A stretch of 64,000 nucleotides of DNA, from NCBI RefSeq assembly GCF_000346465.2, contig NC_034016.1, positions 11,651,805 to 11,715,804 of the forward strand, in the 5' to 3' direction. The notes under the pieces were generated by a model. That model was not told the DNA's origin. It worked only from the letters and a program-made list of their open reading frames with translations, and did not search any database. Origin of the DNA: Prunus persica (Eukaryota; Streptophyta; Magnoliopsida; Rosales; Rosaceae). Made by a program: the position numbers and the translations under genes. Every line of letters starts with the position of its first letter. Position 1 is the first letter of the stretch. Shown here piece by piece: positions 36,450 to 48,523 of this stretch.

Positions 36450-37905
36450 TGTTTGGGCCTAAATTCGACACACCAAAGAGATCCAGAAACAGGCCCGTGG
36501 TGAAATACTTATCCAGTCCCAAAAAGACCCAAAGCTGTCATATTGGGCCTTTGAAAATCAGCCCACAAAATATTGTTTAAACTCAAGCCCAAGAGACTAA
36601 AGACACATTCACGTGGCTACCTCACCTCTCTGGAAAGTCAGCAAATCCAACTAGAGTTTTTATGTGAGAAGGGACGTTTCTGAAAACACTGCCGAGAAAG
36701 AAAAATCAAAGGGGCGTCTATGATCAGAGACTTTTTGCTCCAAAGCAACACACCGTCTTCTAAAAAGATTTCGCAAATCACGTTTTCAAGAGCAAGAGAC
36801 AGGGAGTTGTTCAGAAAATACAAAAGAAAAATCAAAACCGCCATAGGATCAGCTCACACAGACGGTGGCATTAAAATAAAAAAAACCGTCAGCCAGGAAA
36901 CCAGGGAAGGGATCGCTATAGGAAATGACCACTGGGAGTCTATCTGCCATAATTGATAAAAATCTTTCCTGCTTTACGTTTTTTGAGAAATCTTTTGCCG
37001 CCCATTATTAAAATTTAAAACCACCTTCAAAAGGAGGGTCTCTTATAAAAACAGAAACAGGCAAGAAAGAAAGGAGACATTCTTTTCATCAATCAATCAA
37101 AAAATACAAACAGGAAAACAGCTCTAGATCAGAATTCCAAAGTTCAGACTTAGAAAATAAGTCCTCTGAAAGCGAGATCCCTCTCGTTACAAATTTGGTT
37201 CAGCAAAAGCCAAAACAAACACAGCTTGAGTTTTCACAAATATGAAAACCTCAACAAATTTTATAGCATAGTTCCAGCTTGTTAAATCCTCGAGAATAGC
37301 CACTTCTGTCCTTTCAAACTGAAGAAGTCGCAGTTCTGCCCGCTCGAAAAGTCTCCCAAGGCTTGAAGTAGATTAAAGCTCTGCCAAAATTGAACTTTGG
37401 TATCGATTTACAACTGAAGCCAAGCAGCTAAAGTTGTTGACAGTACAGTCCAGCATAGACATACCCAGTCCAGCCCGGATCAGAAGTTTCTACCCAGGCA
37501 GAAATGAGATTCCAGCCATCTTTTTGCCTTTCTAGAGTTGATTTCTCCATTCTTAATTTTGTAAAAGGCAGTTCTGCCTGAAACAGTACTTTATTATTAT
37601 CTATTCTGGCCAGAACAACCATCTTGATACTGAGATAAATTGTGAAAGTCCTCACCAGTCTGAGGCAAGAAAAGAACTTACTTGGGAGATATTCCTCACC
37701 CAAATTCACAATCGTTTGTTTTAGAAGTCAGTAACTTGAGGCGCAGGTTATCCACTCTAAAAATGAGTCTGCTAGAATTTACATTGCTAGCAGTGGCACG
37801 CTCGCACACCAAAGAAAGCTGACTTGTTGACCAACAAGTGGTCTCCAAGCTAGTGGGGAACTTCGCCCTTCCATATCAGGAGTTAAACACGAAAACGGGT
37901 GAACA
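36450..37905 (+). repeat. 3' LTR of the Tat element
   Basis: 1456 bp, TG...CA ends, followed directly by the GTTAG target duplication. It is preceded by the purine-rich TAGGGGCAT, the probable polypurine tract. The upstream region of the antisense gene (36090-36449) lies between the gene and this LTR. Confidence 0.95.
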
Positions 37906-38484
37906 GTTAGTATCTGTTGTCTCTATCATTGGGCTCGAAGCTTTGGTATTATTTATTGTTGTCAGCCATGTTGATGCTGCTATCACCACTGGAGGCCACG
38001 CACAACCCTTTGTCAGCCATATATGGACTTCAATGTTGCTAATTAGATTATGATATGAATTTTAACATTACGGAGATGAATCAATAACTCTATGAATGCC
38101 TTGTTAATTATTTAATACAAATATATGGCTTATTAGAGATAATTAAGTAATTAGATAATGGAGATGAAGGAGATCATAGAACAAAAGCTTTGCTTCAACT
38201 CAATGTTGGGTGGATGCAGTACTCGAACTCGCTAGGAATCAAGTCATATTCATGGTTCAACTCCTTCAATGATATAACATGGGATCAAACCCTTGTGTTT
38301 TATATATGTTTAAAATCAAATTGAAAACAAAGATTGCATTTTTTTTTATTTTTTAGGTTTGTACTTATGAGGGCGTTTGAGTAATTTTAGGTGAGTTTTT
38401 TGCTATTTTTGAAAGTTTTTATAAAAACTGACATTTATGAAAGTATAGGGTAAATTTTGGCTATTTTTGATAAAAATTCCCCAG

Positions 38485-39603
38485 CAGCTCAACACGTGAG
38501 CATCACGTATTGGATAAAGAGTAGGGGTAAACATTCAAGCCCGACATGTGAACACCACATATTGGGTAAGGGTAGAGGCCCAATTCAGGCCCAATCAATC
38601 AACACGCTCTGATATCATGTTAAATTTAGAGAGACGGGCCAGCAACCCACTACTAACAACATCGATATTGTCCCCAACTTAACCACCTACAAAGTCATAA
38701 AAGACCTAGATGTTATTAGTAGTAGAACCATTCATTATATTTGGTATTTTATTTAGTCAAGTTTCCGATGTGAGACTCGTATTCTTCAACAATTCCTAGC
38801 CTTCTAATAGATCTAGAAGTGATCCAAGGTGGTAGTAGTCCCCATTCTTATAAGATCTATCTATTATGATCCTTTTTTGTTTACAATCTGTTTGCTTTCT
38901 ATTCCTTTTCCTTGTATTAGAGAGATTATAAAGTACTCATTTGTCTTGTCTTGAGGCATAGAAAAGAACATCCATTCAATTCACAATTGCTTTGATTAAA
39001 GTTATTTACTTGGTGCGCAAGTTACAATTCTCATTCAAGTTTTGGGTTTTATACTGCTAATATTGGCACACTCGCAAATCACATAATCTCAAGCCTATTC
39101 TAAGGCTCGGATATTTTTAGGGTAAACAATACTAAACAAATTACTTAATTAAAAATTGAAAACAAGTTCAAAACCCCAAATTATACACAGCCTCGGCCAC
39201 CTACCTGCAACCTTCAACCTTCTCCTGCTTTTCCTTCCTCCCCAGCCATCGTCCCACACTCTACCCACCCCCCTGTCCTGATAAAAATTGCCGATGATGC
39301 AGAATCAAGAGAACGCCATAGAGTTGGAAGTAGTGTGATTTATATAAAACACTTTCAAAATTTGTTTTTAGAGGCATGAGAATATAGTAACCGCTTAAAA
39401 ACTTTGTAATTGGTTAAGGAGCCAGGACAGCCTATCCATAGCATCTACAATACAAGGACCCAAATCTCACTTGATTACTTGAATCTGAATTTTTAATATC
39501 TAACAAAAATAATGAAAAAGAAAGATGTTTCTTCTGCAACTTATTATAACAATACCTAAAAGAATGAAGAACCATGGATGTTTCCTTTGTCACATTAGGT
39601 CAC
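38485..39603. other. Intergenic with LTR-element relics
   Basis: GCTCTGATATCATGTTAA near 38607 resembles a mutated reverse-complement primer-binding site next to an LTR start. GATGTGAGACTCGTATTCTTC near 38768 is typical of plant LTR text. No complete element or gene was found. The 3' UTR of the GC1-like gene probably covers the last 100-250 bp. Confidence 0.4.
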
Positions 39604-42600
39604 TTATTGTGAAATAATGGATCTTAAAGCATCTTTCACAGAAGAGTACTTGAACGTGAAGCCTAATTCTTTGGCTTTAACTGGAAGCACCCTTTGCCCA
39701 TCCAGAACCTGCAATGACCTTATTGAGTTTCTAGGCAATATGCACTCAGGATAAAATTGAAAAAGAAGATAAAGAAAATTCTTACCACAGAAGCACCTTC
39801 TCCAAGGACCACTTTCAGGGCGAAATCTGGTACAGGCAGCCATGAAGGCCTACCCAAGACATTTCCCAAATGTTCACACATTTCTGCAAATCGAACCGGG
39901 TTGGGTGCAGTTCCATTGATAACTCCTGAGATTAAGGTTTTAACAACCGCGTTCAATATATTGAAAAGTTCCGAGAACCAGTATCACATGAATAGCCTAG
40001 GTGAAAATTTGATAACTCCTGAGATTTTGGTAATTGTTGAAAAGCTGAACGCATTTATCGTATTTTTGTATGCATGTATGGTCAAGAAAACATTTGATAT
40101 CTACTGTGACTGCATATGTCAGTTAATTTGAGTAGCTTTGAGAAGGGAACACGATATAATAATATGAAACGGTATGTTAGATTAATAGAGTACTAGAACT
40201 CTTTAGAAGTGTAGTTATCTCCATGTGCTAGAAAACTTTAGATGAAAACAGAAGGAATCATCAGCTTCAGCACCAGTATGTTGGTTTTATTCCAACATCA
40301 ATCCTTTTGTACTTTGCTAAAACTATAATTAAAATTACAAATAATGAAATCTTTACCTTTATAAGATGGATTGGATAGAGCTTCATATATCAGGTTCACT
40401 ATGTCATCCAGATGAATCCAGGAAAACCTACAGCACATTGAGAATAATAAATACATTTGTTGATATCTTCGGTGCATTTATTTTCTTCTCTTCATTAAAC
40501 AGGCATCAGGCATCCAGTAGATAATACATGTTGAAAGTAAAAACATAATTTGTCAAGTTATATTAATTCATTAACATCATTGAAATGCTTAAATTTTCCT
40601 TTTTAATGCTGAACCAGAGGAAAATGCCAACCGTACAGTGTTAGTAGCACAAAAGTGCGACAGACTACCCTTACAAAGGACTGAAATTTAAGAAAAATAC
40701 CATTGTTTTCCAGAGCCCAAGGGTCCTCCAGCAAACACCATGAAGAGAGGGATCATTTTAGCTGCAGAAGCTCAAAGGTGTAAGTATGTGTGAGGCAGGA
40801 GAAGTTTTGTTACCTTGAAACCAACAAAATTCTAGATATGTATAATTGTTACGCTAAGAAGATAAAAATAATTCAACTTTTTAGAACATTTTTGCTAGTA
40901 TATTTTTCTTAGATGACAACAGAAATAACATTAGAGATAACTATGCATAAAATATCCCAATACAATTATGAGATCATGCAACCCTTTTTTTTTTGGTCTG
41001 AAAAGATCATGTAACCCTAAGCATAACCAGATTGGTCAATGTATAATTAAACAGTAAAGTGGACAAACCCAAAATCTGAGTAGGCAAGTTTTGTTAATGA
41101 GCATACATGCAAGGGTGAAGTACTAGTCATACGCAACGTGAGCATACAATGCAAGGGTTCATTTCATAGTACCAGTCATAGCCACAGTCAAAGTAGATAA
41201 GTTCAGTTCATGCGCATACAAGGGAAGTAAGGGTTGACAGGACTATTCATACCTAAAGCACCGCCATCTTTGCCAAGCACAACACCTATGCGAATAAGTG
41301 CTAACCTCACATCCTTATTTACTTTGAGGGCAGTTGCTTCCCATTCCCTACAAACCTGAAAGGTTGCATTTTAGTTTAAGATGAGGATGAAATGTTGAGC
41401 TCAAAAGAACAAGCAGAAGTCATATTTCTTCATGCATTGGAAGTCATTTGTTAGTAATAAAAAGTGATGATATATTGCAGAATGTAGCCGAACAGAGAAT
41501 ATGTTCACGGTTTGAAGGTTGATTGTTCTATTCATAATAACAGTAGACTCCATTGACTACGAGCTTTAAACTCTAAAAGGAAAACAATAAAACATAATTC
41601 TAACTCATCTGAACTGCAAAAAACCTAGGATAGTGTTCGCAACGAAAACCAGGGATTAAACATGATTTAGCATAATCTTCGTTTAAAAAAAAGATTTAAC
41701 ATAAGCAGGAAATATTCTACTTGATCAGGCAAGCACCACACGGTTAAAAGTTAGGCATACATAAGTTACAGTCACAAACTCGAGATCTTCATCAAAGCAG
41801 CCTATAACTTTAAATAACAGATCAGCAAAAGAATGATATATCCAATATGAAAGTGTGCACTAAAGCTCCCTATATCAATTTCTATATACTACTGATAAGG
41901 AGATTCACCCACTTTGGTCCCTACCCTAGAAGGACAAAAGTAATTCTCCATGTTTAAGGGTTAGAAGAACTGAGGTCAAATAGTTCATTTAATTTTAGTT
42001 TCGAACTCATATCCCTTAAACCTCTCCCTAAATCTCTCCAATTGTTCTATAGTTTACCATTATTCCTTAAGGATCTCCAGATTTAAAATAACTCACGCAC
42101 ATGTTCTATGTAACAAGTACTCCTGGATTAACCTACTACAAAACAACTTCATTCATTTTTCTCCTTCTCCCTTTTTCTCAAGTAGAAGTACAATCACAAT
42201 CCCATCCCTCAACAGGTGGCTTCTCCACCTTGGTTTTTGGCTCTGCTGTTGACACAACCTGATTATACATATTACATTTATGTAGTATGATAACCAGTTA
42301 GTTAATATTTCTGGAACATACTACATAACCGAAATTTTAGAAGTTTTTTTATATAAAATTTTTGTTTTTATTAATGGGGGAGGGGGATTCGAACTCTAGA
42401 CCTTTTCCAACATTGGAAAGAAAAGTACCACTAGACCAATTGGTAGATGGTACCATAATTTTAGAAGTTTTAAGCATATCTTACCACCTCATATAGACTT
42501 CATTCATTTTATAAAAAAAAATTATGATTATGCATAAAATATACATAATATGAATTATGTCATTGCATACCTCAGCCAAGTAATCATTTCCTGATGGACT

Positions 42601-45600
42601 TTGTTCATCAAATACTTGTGTCTCACTAGTACCTGAACATGAAAAAATTAAGATAAATAAACATGAGAAAATGGAAACTGGAAGTTGGGTGTAGCAATGC
42701 AAGATATAAAGAGGCTCCTCAAATTTGGATTATACATTCTTGAGCATTAAAAGCAATGGAAAATCATATGCCAGTGAGAGGCAGAGCATGAGCATTGCCT
42801 CAATGCGATGACAATATAATATTTGCTAACTGGTTTTCTAATGGGGCGTGACATGAGGAGGTATCAGTATGAACTTTATCAATTATTGAAAACAGTTTTC
42901 AGAACCAAGCACCAAATTGTAATTTCTGTGGAACTTTGTGACTCATGCAATATGACAATCATACTAAACTCTGAGAAAAATTCAAAAAACATAAGGGTAA
43001 AATGAAATATTTAAGGACACTCCAGTTCCATGTGGTATCCAAATGCTCCATTCGAATCTAATGGTCTCAAGAATACGAACAAATTCCTCATGAATATCTA
43101 AAATGCTTGACAGATTAATATTAGCAGAGCAACAAAAATCACTCAAATTAATTGAAAACACACAAAAGTGTGACACATTGGCAGTAACAGATAAAAAAAG
43201 TAGGACAGAACGGACCATAGTAACCGACGGCTGTCGCGCTAACCAAGACTGTAGGCCGAACGGAATCTGGTAAATCATTTATCAAATCTACGACCTTCAC
43301 AATTAGTTGAAAGGCCAAATTAGTTTTTGCATCAGTAAGAAATATAAGAGAAAGTGAATTTTAATTTGACTGCAGCATGAGTGGTTCTGTATAAGAAACA
43401 ACTGGTTACCTTTGAGGTGACTCTAATCCTGCTATCCTTGATCTCTTTCTTTATCTACAGTCCAATAAGAAGTTAGTAACTACCACCAGCTTCTAGGGAT
43501 GCATATACAATATGTTGACTTTTGATATTGACACATCATATGAGTCACAACCATATAATATTCTGTCAATTCATGACAAAATTATTTTACTACTATAATA
43601 ATTTTCATTTTATTATACATTAATGTTATTTGCTGAAGATAAAACATTTTATGATTAATTTAATACCTTTAATCATACTTCAGATAATCTAGGTCACAAG
43701 CACGAGCTTGACAATAAAAATGATTTACATAGCAGTGAGTGAGACCCAAGAAGAGTCTCTAAAGTAGTGAGGCAAAAAGTTTACATCTTTGATTCATGTA
43801 ATCACTAGTTGCTAAGTAAAAAGGTAAATGGTAGTAGATGGAAATGGAAGATCGAAATGAGCAAGTGATACCAACCTCAGGAGACCACCTTGTACTTATG
43901 GGCACTCCAGCTAAATTTACAACGCCATTTGAACCTCGGATACTGTCTTTCCACTCTGGCTCCTCTGCAATCACAATTCCTGGAAATTCCTTGACTACAA
44001 GTGGCAAGGAACATCTCCAGTATTAAACCATAATAGAAACAAGGTATGCAGAAGACTAGTTATCTCACTATTAACAGGGAAAAAACGAAAGACATTTAGC
44101 AATGAATCAAGGAGTTCTGGAAGTGGTTAATTTCAATCTGTATATGTATGCAATAGTATTTTAGATTTAGAAATATTTTTAATTTTTTAAGAAAGAAATT
44201 TAATATTGTTTGTGTTAATCCAACAAATAAAACTCTTAGGAAACAAGCCCAACAATGTATATCAAGCACATTCAATAAAAATACTAATACTCCCCACATG
44301 TTCGCCCAAAATATAACTGAATCAATGACTTAAGAAACAACAGGAGACAGGCCCAAAAATGTTTATCAAGCATAAAACATTAACACAAACTAACAGTTTG
44401 CTTAAAGTGCAAATGAGAAATTTCTTCCTTTTCTTTTCTTTTTTTCCTTGTGAGGGGAGGGGTTATTGAACATGTTACCAAATAACTACAAGTATACATT
44501 ACCTTCTTACCAGGAAAAATTAACTCTGCCTTGGATTTAGACCGTGTCAAGACATGCACACTATGATTATCTGCATTCCAAATTGGATTAAAAGGAAGTT
44601 TAAGTTAGCGCAATGCATGGACATGCAGTATAAGTTTCAGCTTTATACATAGGAAAAAAATATTAGGCAACATAGTCTTAATGAATGCAATCAAGCAACA
44701 CCATAACCTTTAAATGATTTGATTTGGTTCTAAATGTTCCTTGTTATGCACACAAATACTGAAAGAAATGCATGTATGCACTCGCCCGCTCCAGTAAAAT
44801 TAAGGATCAGATCACTAGTCAATTGGAGATAATTAAATGCCAAAAGAAAAACATTAAGCCGAGGTGGAATGCATAATAACACCTTAACACGTAAGGGTAA
44901 TACAATAAACACACTGCATATTAGTTGCAAGATTATATAATTTTGGAGGTGGAATTCAAATGACCTGCATGCAGCCTTTGCACCAATCTTCTACCGATAA
45001 AACCCGTGGCTCCAGTTATTGATACGGTCATTGTATTTGCCTATGACAACCTGCAAAGGGTCAATGAAATCTCCAACAAACAAAAGGCAACCTACATAAT
45101 ATTTAACTTGTTAACCACACACAGAAACAAATGCTTCATCCTAATCAATGACACCACCATGTTATAAAAAGGACTGATGATAAGTAACTTTGTGTAGTCT
45201 AATCTCCACAACTTTGGGCCAAATTGCATTGCAAATAGCAGGGAAGTTAGTTAGTTTAACAAGATTAGAGCACCAGCATACAAAATTCTAGTAATATTGA
45301 AGTGCCCAAATGAATTAGCTACGCTCGCAAATACTGTCACAGAATCATCAGCAAATGTGAGTGTGAAAAGATTCAAAATTTGAAGAGCATACCTTCAGGG
45401 TTTGATCAGAGGCGCACCAAACACTGAGTCTCTTAGTCTCAAACTTCTAAAAACCCAAAAAAGATAAAATGAAACAAATTTAAAGGAAAAAAGAAAGGAG
45501 CATTGTGTGAACAAAGTGAGAAAGCAAGAATGAAAAATGGGAGAGCTGGGTACTAACAGAGAGGGGCAGAGAGACATGAAGAGCGGTAGAGACAGTGTGG

Positions 45601-45635
45601 GTCCATGAGAAAGCAGTGGCTCTACAGAGCTCCAT
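39604..45635 (-). CDS. GC1: Chloroplast epimerase-family protein SDR39U1 homolog (GC1/SulA)
   Basis: Family role: plant homolog of cyanobacterial SulA, an NAD(P)-binding SDR at the inner plastid envelope affecting plastid division. Thirteen minus-strand exons: 45635-45558, 45446-45393, 45040-44965, 44570-44511, 43994-43876, 43454-43410, 43294-43216, 42632-42571, 41355-41253, 40761-40701, 40427-40357, 39925-39786 and 39708-39604. They give 350 residues in one frame, against 347 in Arabidopsis GC1. The first 44 residues are a probable transit peptide (MELCRATAFSWTHTVSTALH). The Rossmann motif TGATGFIG is at 53-60, followed by LVSATAVGYYGTSET and the C-terminal DUF1731 region with NGTAPNPVRFAEMCEHLG. 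The exon 3 acceptor must be TCATAG, because the nearer TTTGCAG leaves a frame with a stop. It shares a 307-bp divergent promoter with the S31 gene. Confidence 0.95.
42340..42460 (-). repeat. tRNA-derived SINE in intron 8 of the GC1-like gene
   Basis: On the minus strand a Pol III A-box-like TGGTCTAGTGG (42438-42428) is followed about 33 bases later by a B-box-like AGTTCGAATCC (42395-42385), then C-rich sequence and an A/T-rich tail. Box spacing fits a tRNA-derived SINE head. Ends are approximate; no target duplication was confirmed. It has the same orientation as the host gene. Confidence 0.55.
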
Positions 45636-45942
45636 TGTTGCAAAGCTCACTCTCTGTGATAGAACAAGCTGCTTTCTTGACTTCTTTTTCTGTGTTGGTA
45701 GTGAAACAAAGAAAGATGATAATTGAATACCAATTTTAGTCACTGATAAACGTATGGCAATGTGTTTGATTTGGAACCACAAGGCCATTTCCATCATCCA
45801 TTTTCCAACAAGAATATTATTGGGCCCTTAATGGGCTTGGGCAAAAAAAATAACCCAACAAGCCCAGCCCATTCTGTCATCACCTAAATATGTCTACCCC
45901 TTTCACAGCTTCTCTCTGTACTAAGCCAGTGGGGGGGGAGAA
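45636..45942. promoter_or_regulatory. Divergent promoter between GC1 and S31, with site II motifs
   Basis: Only 307 bp separate the two start codons. Several TGGGCC/TGGGCT site II elements cluster at 45821-45871 (TGGGCC, TGGGCT, and AGCCCA twice on the other strand). Such clusters are typical of plant promoters for ribosomal, mitochondrial and cell-growth genes. They lie nearer the S31 gene. Confidence 0.7.
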
Positions 45943-46242
45943 ATGGCGATGATGCAGTGGTGCGGCGCAGTAGCAAGGCGGGTGCTGATGACGGAGCAGC
46001 GTGCCCTTTTCACAACAACCTCATCACCATCTTCTTCAGCAGTAGCAGCAGCGGCGATAATGAGTTCTATTGGGGCGCCGATCGTGTGTGGACGAGGGGA
46101 CAAGAAGACGAAGAAAGGAAAGCGATTCAAAGGGTCGTACGGAAACGCTCGACCGAAGAAGGAGAAGAAGATAGAGCGCATCAAGGACAAGGTTGAGGTG
46201 CCCAGGTCCACTCCTTGGCCTCTTCCCTTCAAGCTCATCTGA
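45943..46242 (+). CDS. Mitochondrial small-subunit ribosomal protein S31 (bTHX)
   Basis: A 99-residue single-exon protein. The N-terminal 45 residues look like a mitochondrial presequence, rich in A, R, S and T (MAMMQWCGAVARRVLMTEQR). The basic conserved core CGRGDKKTKKGKRFKGSYG is followed by NARPKKEKKIERIKD and the C-terminal PWPLPFKLI, nearly identical to Arabidopsis mitochondrial S31. bTHX is a small basic peptide that stabilises the head of the small ribosomal subunit. The start is the first of two nearby in-frame ATGs (codons 1 and 3); either would keep the presequence. Confidence 0.95.
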   Translation: MAMMQWCGAVARRVLMTEQRALFTTTSSPSSSAVAAAAIMSSIGAPIVCGRGDKKTKKGKRFKGSYGNARPKKEKKIERIKDKVEVPRSTPWPLPFKLI

Positions 46243-47509
46243 AAATTTGAATTTGAATTTGAATTCTCACTTGTCTTTCTTTCTTAACCCTTGTTAGCTT
46301 TTTCCTTAGGGTTTTAGCTCAATATATGTAATGTTATCTCCCAATTTTAAGGGTTTGAAGGGTTTCATTTATGCCTTGTTACCAGAATGTGTACATTATA
46401 TGAATGCTTTATGCTGTTCTTGGGTTTACATGCTTTTATTATCATTTTGTTTGATGGGTCTTACTCTTATTACTTCTTCTTTTTAAAGTCACAAATTGAA
46501 ATGCATAAGATTGAAAATTATAATTCTGAGCTACTTAGAATGCTGAGGTGAAGATGGAAAATAATGATTGCTCTTGTAGTAGGCATTTCATGAGTATACC
46601 GTGAAGTACTTCCTTTGCTCAGGAAACACTTAGCAAGGGTGCTTGTAGGACAAGTCTTAATCTTTCGGTTCTAAGGTGAACTTGTAAATCAGATTCTGGT
46701 TATACATATTCACATAAAAAAGAATAATTTCAGAAGCCCTCAAATATGAATTGCCTGTATTATTTTCAAATTTCTTATCATGTGTGTGTGAGTTTGTCAT
46801 GTTATAAGATCACGCTTCACAATCGAAGATATATGTTTGAACAAAATTACCAGATAGACAGATTGGTGGAAAGATTAAGACTAGAGAACTAGGTACAAGT
46901 ACACTTGAGCATAGACTGATTGATGGACACCAACTATTATTTTCGAAGTGCTTTATGAATAGGGAGAGAGGCCTTTATGATGTGCAGTTTGTGAGCGGGG
47001 TGAAAACACTTGGTGGTTCATCACGTAGCACTAGCCGCATGCCTAAGGAATGCGAAATAGTCTTAGGATGTGCTGCGGATGATAATAGTTGTAGAAGGGC
47101 TTAGTTGGCTTGATATTATCCCTGATCGTTGAGTCAACTAGCTAGATAAATGTTGCTATTTGAGGCATGTGATGTTGGTTGGTTGACTTATTGTTTTTCC
47201 CCATGGTCAGACTTTATTTCACTGGTCTCAGATGGTTACTTTCAAACAAATCTGGAATCAAATAGAAAGCACATCATTGTGAGTCTTCTAAACATGGAGG
47301 GCAAAACCTTAGAGCCAACCTACATGTTCTGAATATCGATTACAGATTGCTGAATGGTCATAAATTGGTGGGAAAATGAATGAAATGACAAGCCAATAGA
47401 GCATCTGAACCAAAAACCTTTTCTTCTCTTGTGGTTGAAATGAACTAAATCTACTTACTGATCAGCAAGAGCATGATATTTGCACGTAGTATGATGTATT
47501 GTAGCAATG
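46243..47509. other. Intergenic; no gene recognised
   Basis: S31 3' UTR, then AT-rich sequence. A 60-codon ORF at 47150-47332 has no recognisable domain and is not called as a gene. Confidence 0.5.
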
Positions 47510-48523
47510 TCAAACAAAAAATTTGACATCTATTTTGCCAACTTGATGATTAACTAATTCTTCTTTCTCTGTACTTTGCAACTGCTTTATCAATTCTAGT
47601 GCTAGCTCTGCAATTACACAGAGTCCAATGATAGAATAAGTGAAGCCAAACATAATAGTAACAACACCAACTGGGGATGCTAGAGGATAATATTTGCCTT
47701 CTCTTCTAGGTTCACTTGCAAGCCTTATTCCAGTGTTAATGGCCCATGCTAGCATGAACATTGCAATGACGCTCATAGCTAGGCGGCTAATGATACATAT
47801 TGTCTTCAACTTCCCTCCTGCATCATTAGGAATCAAGTAAGCTGATAGTTGTCAAAATATGCCATATTGACGTACACACGTTCACATAAACATGAAAAGT
47901 TCAGATGCATGAAAATTCATAAAATAGTTGAGAAGGCCTTAGATGTACTATTGAATTGAACGCTTTGGCTTTCAATGTGTGTTCAGAGAGTAAAACTGCC
48001 ATATTCCTGTTATATATCCCCCCTTTCCCTATCCATTCACTCACACGAGGCGAGAGATAGAGAGGGGTGATATGTAACCGGTGCAGGTAAGTTTTTCTGG
48101 TGTTCGGAACAGACTAAAGTTCGGAAAAGCATACGTAGAAAATTGACAATGAGATGATCATCTGACAGAATGAAATTTCTGAATTTTGGTTCTGGTTATT
48201 AACTTAATACCTTGATGTTTTCTGCTCTCCTCATGGTTCTGCAATTGCTCCAACAATTTCATAACCAAGTCTGCGAGTAAAGGAAGCCCAGCGGCCAAAA
48301 ACAAGAAACCAAGTACTAGGGTTAAGACTCCAATACAGAAACCCCAATTGCTATACCCACTGTTTATGCTTGCCTTCTCTGCAGCTTCACATTCAGACCA
48401 AATGGTCCACAGGAACAAAACCACCATGATGAGAGAAGCCAATCCAGGAAACATTGTTGCACATAGGGTTGTGAAATCTCTCCCTACTTTCCAACCCAGA
48501 ACCCTTATGGCTTCTTCCTCCAT
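47510..48523 (-). CDS. Uncharacterised four-helix plant membrane protein
   Basis: The family was not recognised. Two exons, 48523-48211 and 47817-47510, join in frame (donor AAG|GTATTA, acceptor GATGCAG|GAGG) to 206 residues. The N-terminus MEEEAIRVLGWKVGRDFTTL precedes a hydrophobic helix (PGLASLIMVVLFLWTI). A second helix (FCIGVLTLVLGFLFLAAGLP) is followed by a charged loop ending LLEQLQNHEESRKHQ. Two more helices lie in exon 2 (LAMSVIAMFMLAWAI and PVGVVTIMFGFTYSIIGLCV), then ALELIKQLQSTEKEEL. The halves are similar in layout, each with two helices followed by an L/Q/E-rich amphipathic stretch, hinting at internal duplication. The start is the first ATG after the leader. No function can be given. 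Confidence 0.75.

Larger units (their letters stand above)
24001..37905 (+). mobile_element. Complete Ty3/gypsy LTR retrotransposon, Tat lineage
   Basis: The two LTRs (24001-25460 and 36450-37905) begin TGTTTGGGCC and end GGGTGAACA. They are flanked by GTTAG at 23996-24000 and 37906-37910, a perfect 5-bp target duplication. A primer-binding site follows the left LTR, gag-pro and pol are open, and a polypurine-like TAGGGGCAT precedes the right LTR. The RT, RNase H, second RNase H, integrase order without a chromodomain places it in the Tat group. The LTRs differ by only two or three substitutions plus short indels, so the insertion is recent. The 3' part carries a spliced antisense gene. A 100-base assembly gap (34680-34779) means the true length is unknown. 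Confidence 0.95.
23796..38484. mobile_element. Older inverted-repeat DNA element split by the Tat retrotransposon
   Basis: About 190 bp at 23796-23985 reappears inverted at 38297-38484. Shared words in order are TTTTTATCAAAAATAG, ACTTTCATAAATGTCAG, TTTTTATAAAAACTTTC, AAAAACTCAC, ATGCCCTC or ACGCCCTC, and TTTGATTTTAAACAT. Without the 13.9-kb insertion the unit would be about 0.8 kb, with long AT-rich terminal repeats and no coding capacity: a MITE or MULE derivative. AGCAGC occurs just outside both ends but is too short to count as a firm target duplication. Confidence 0.65.

Noticed and set aside
45036..45060. TTTGCAG as acceptor for exon 3 of the GC1-like gene
   Set aside because: Using it puts the Rossmann-fold frame behind a TAG stop or shifts it; the TCATAG acceptor at 45041-45042 keeps the frame.
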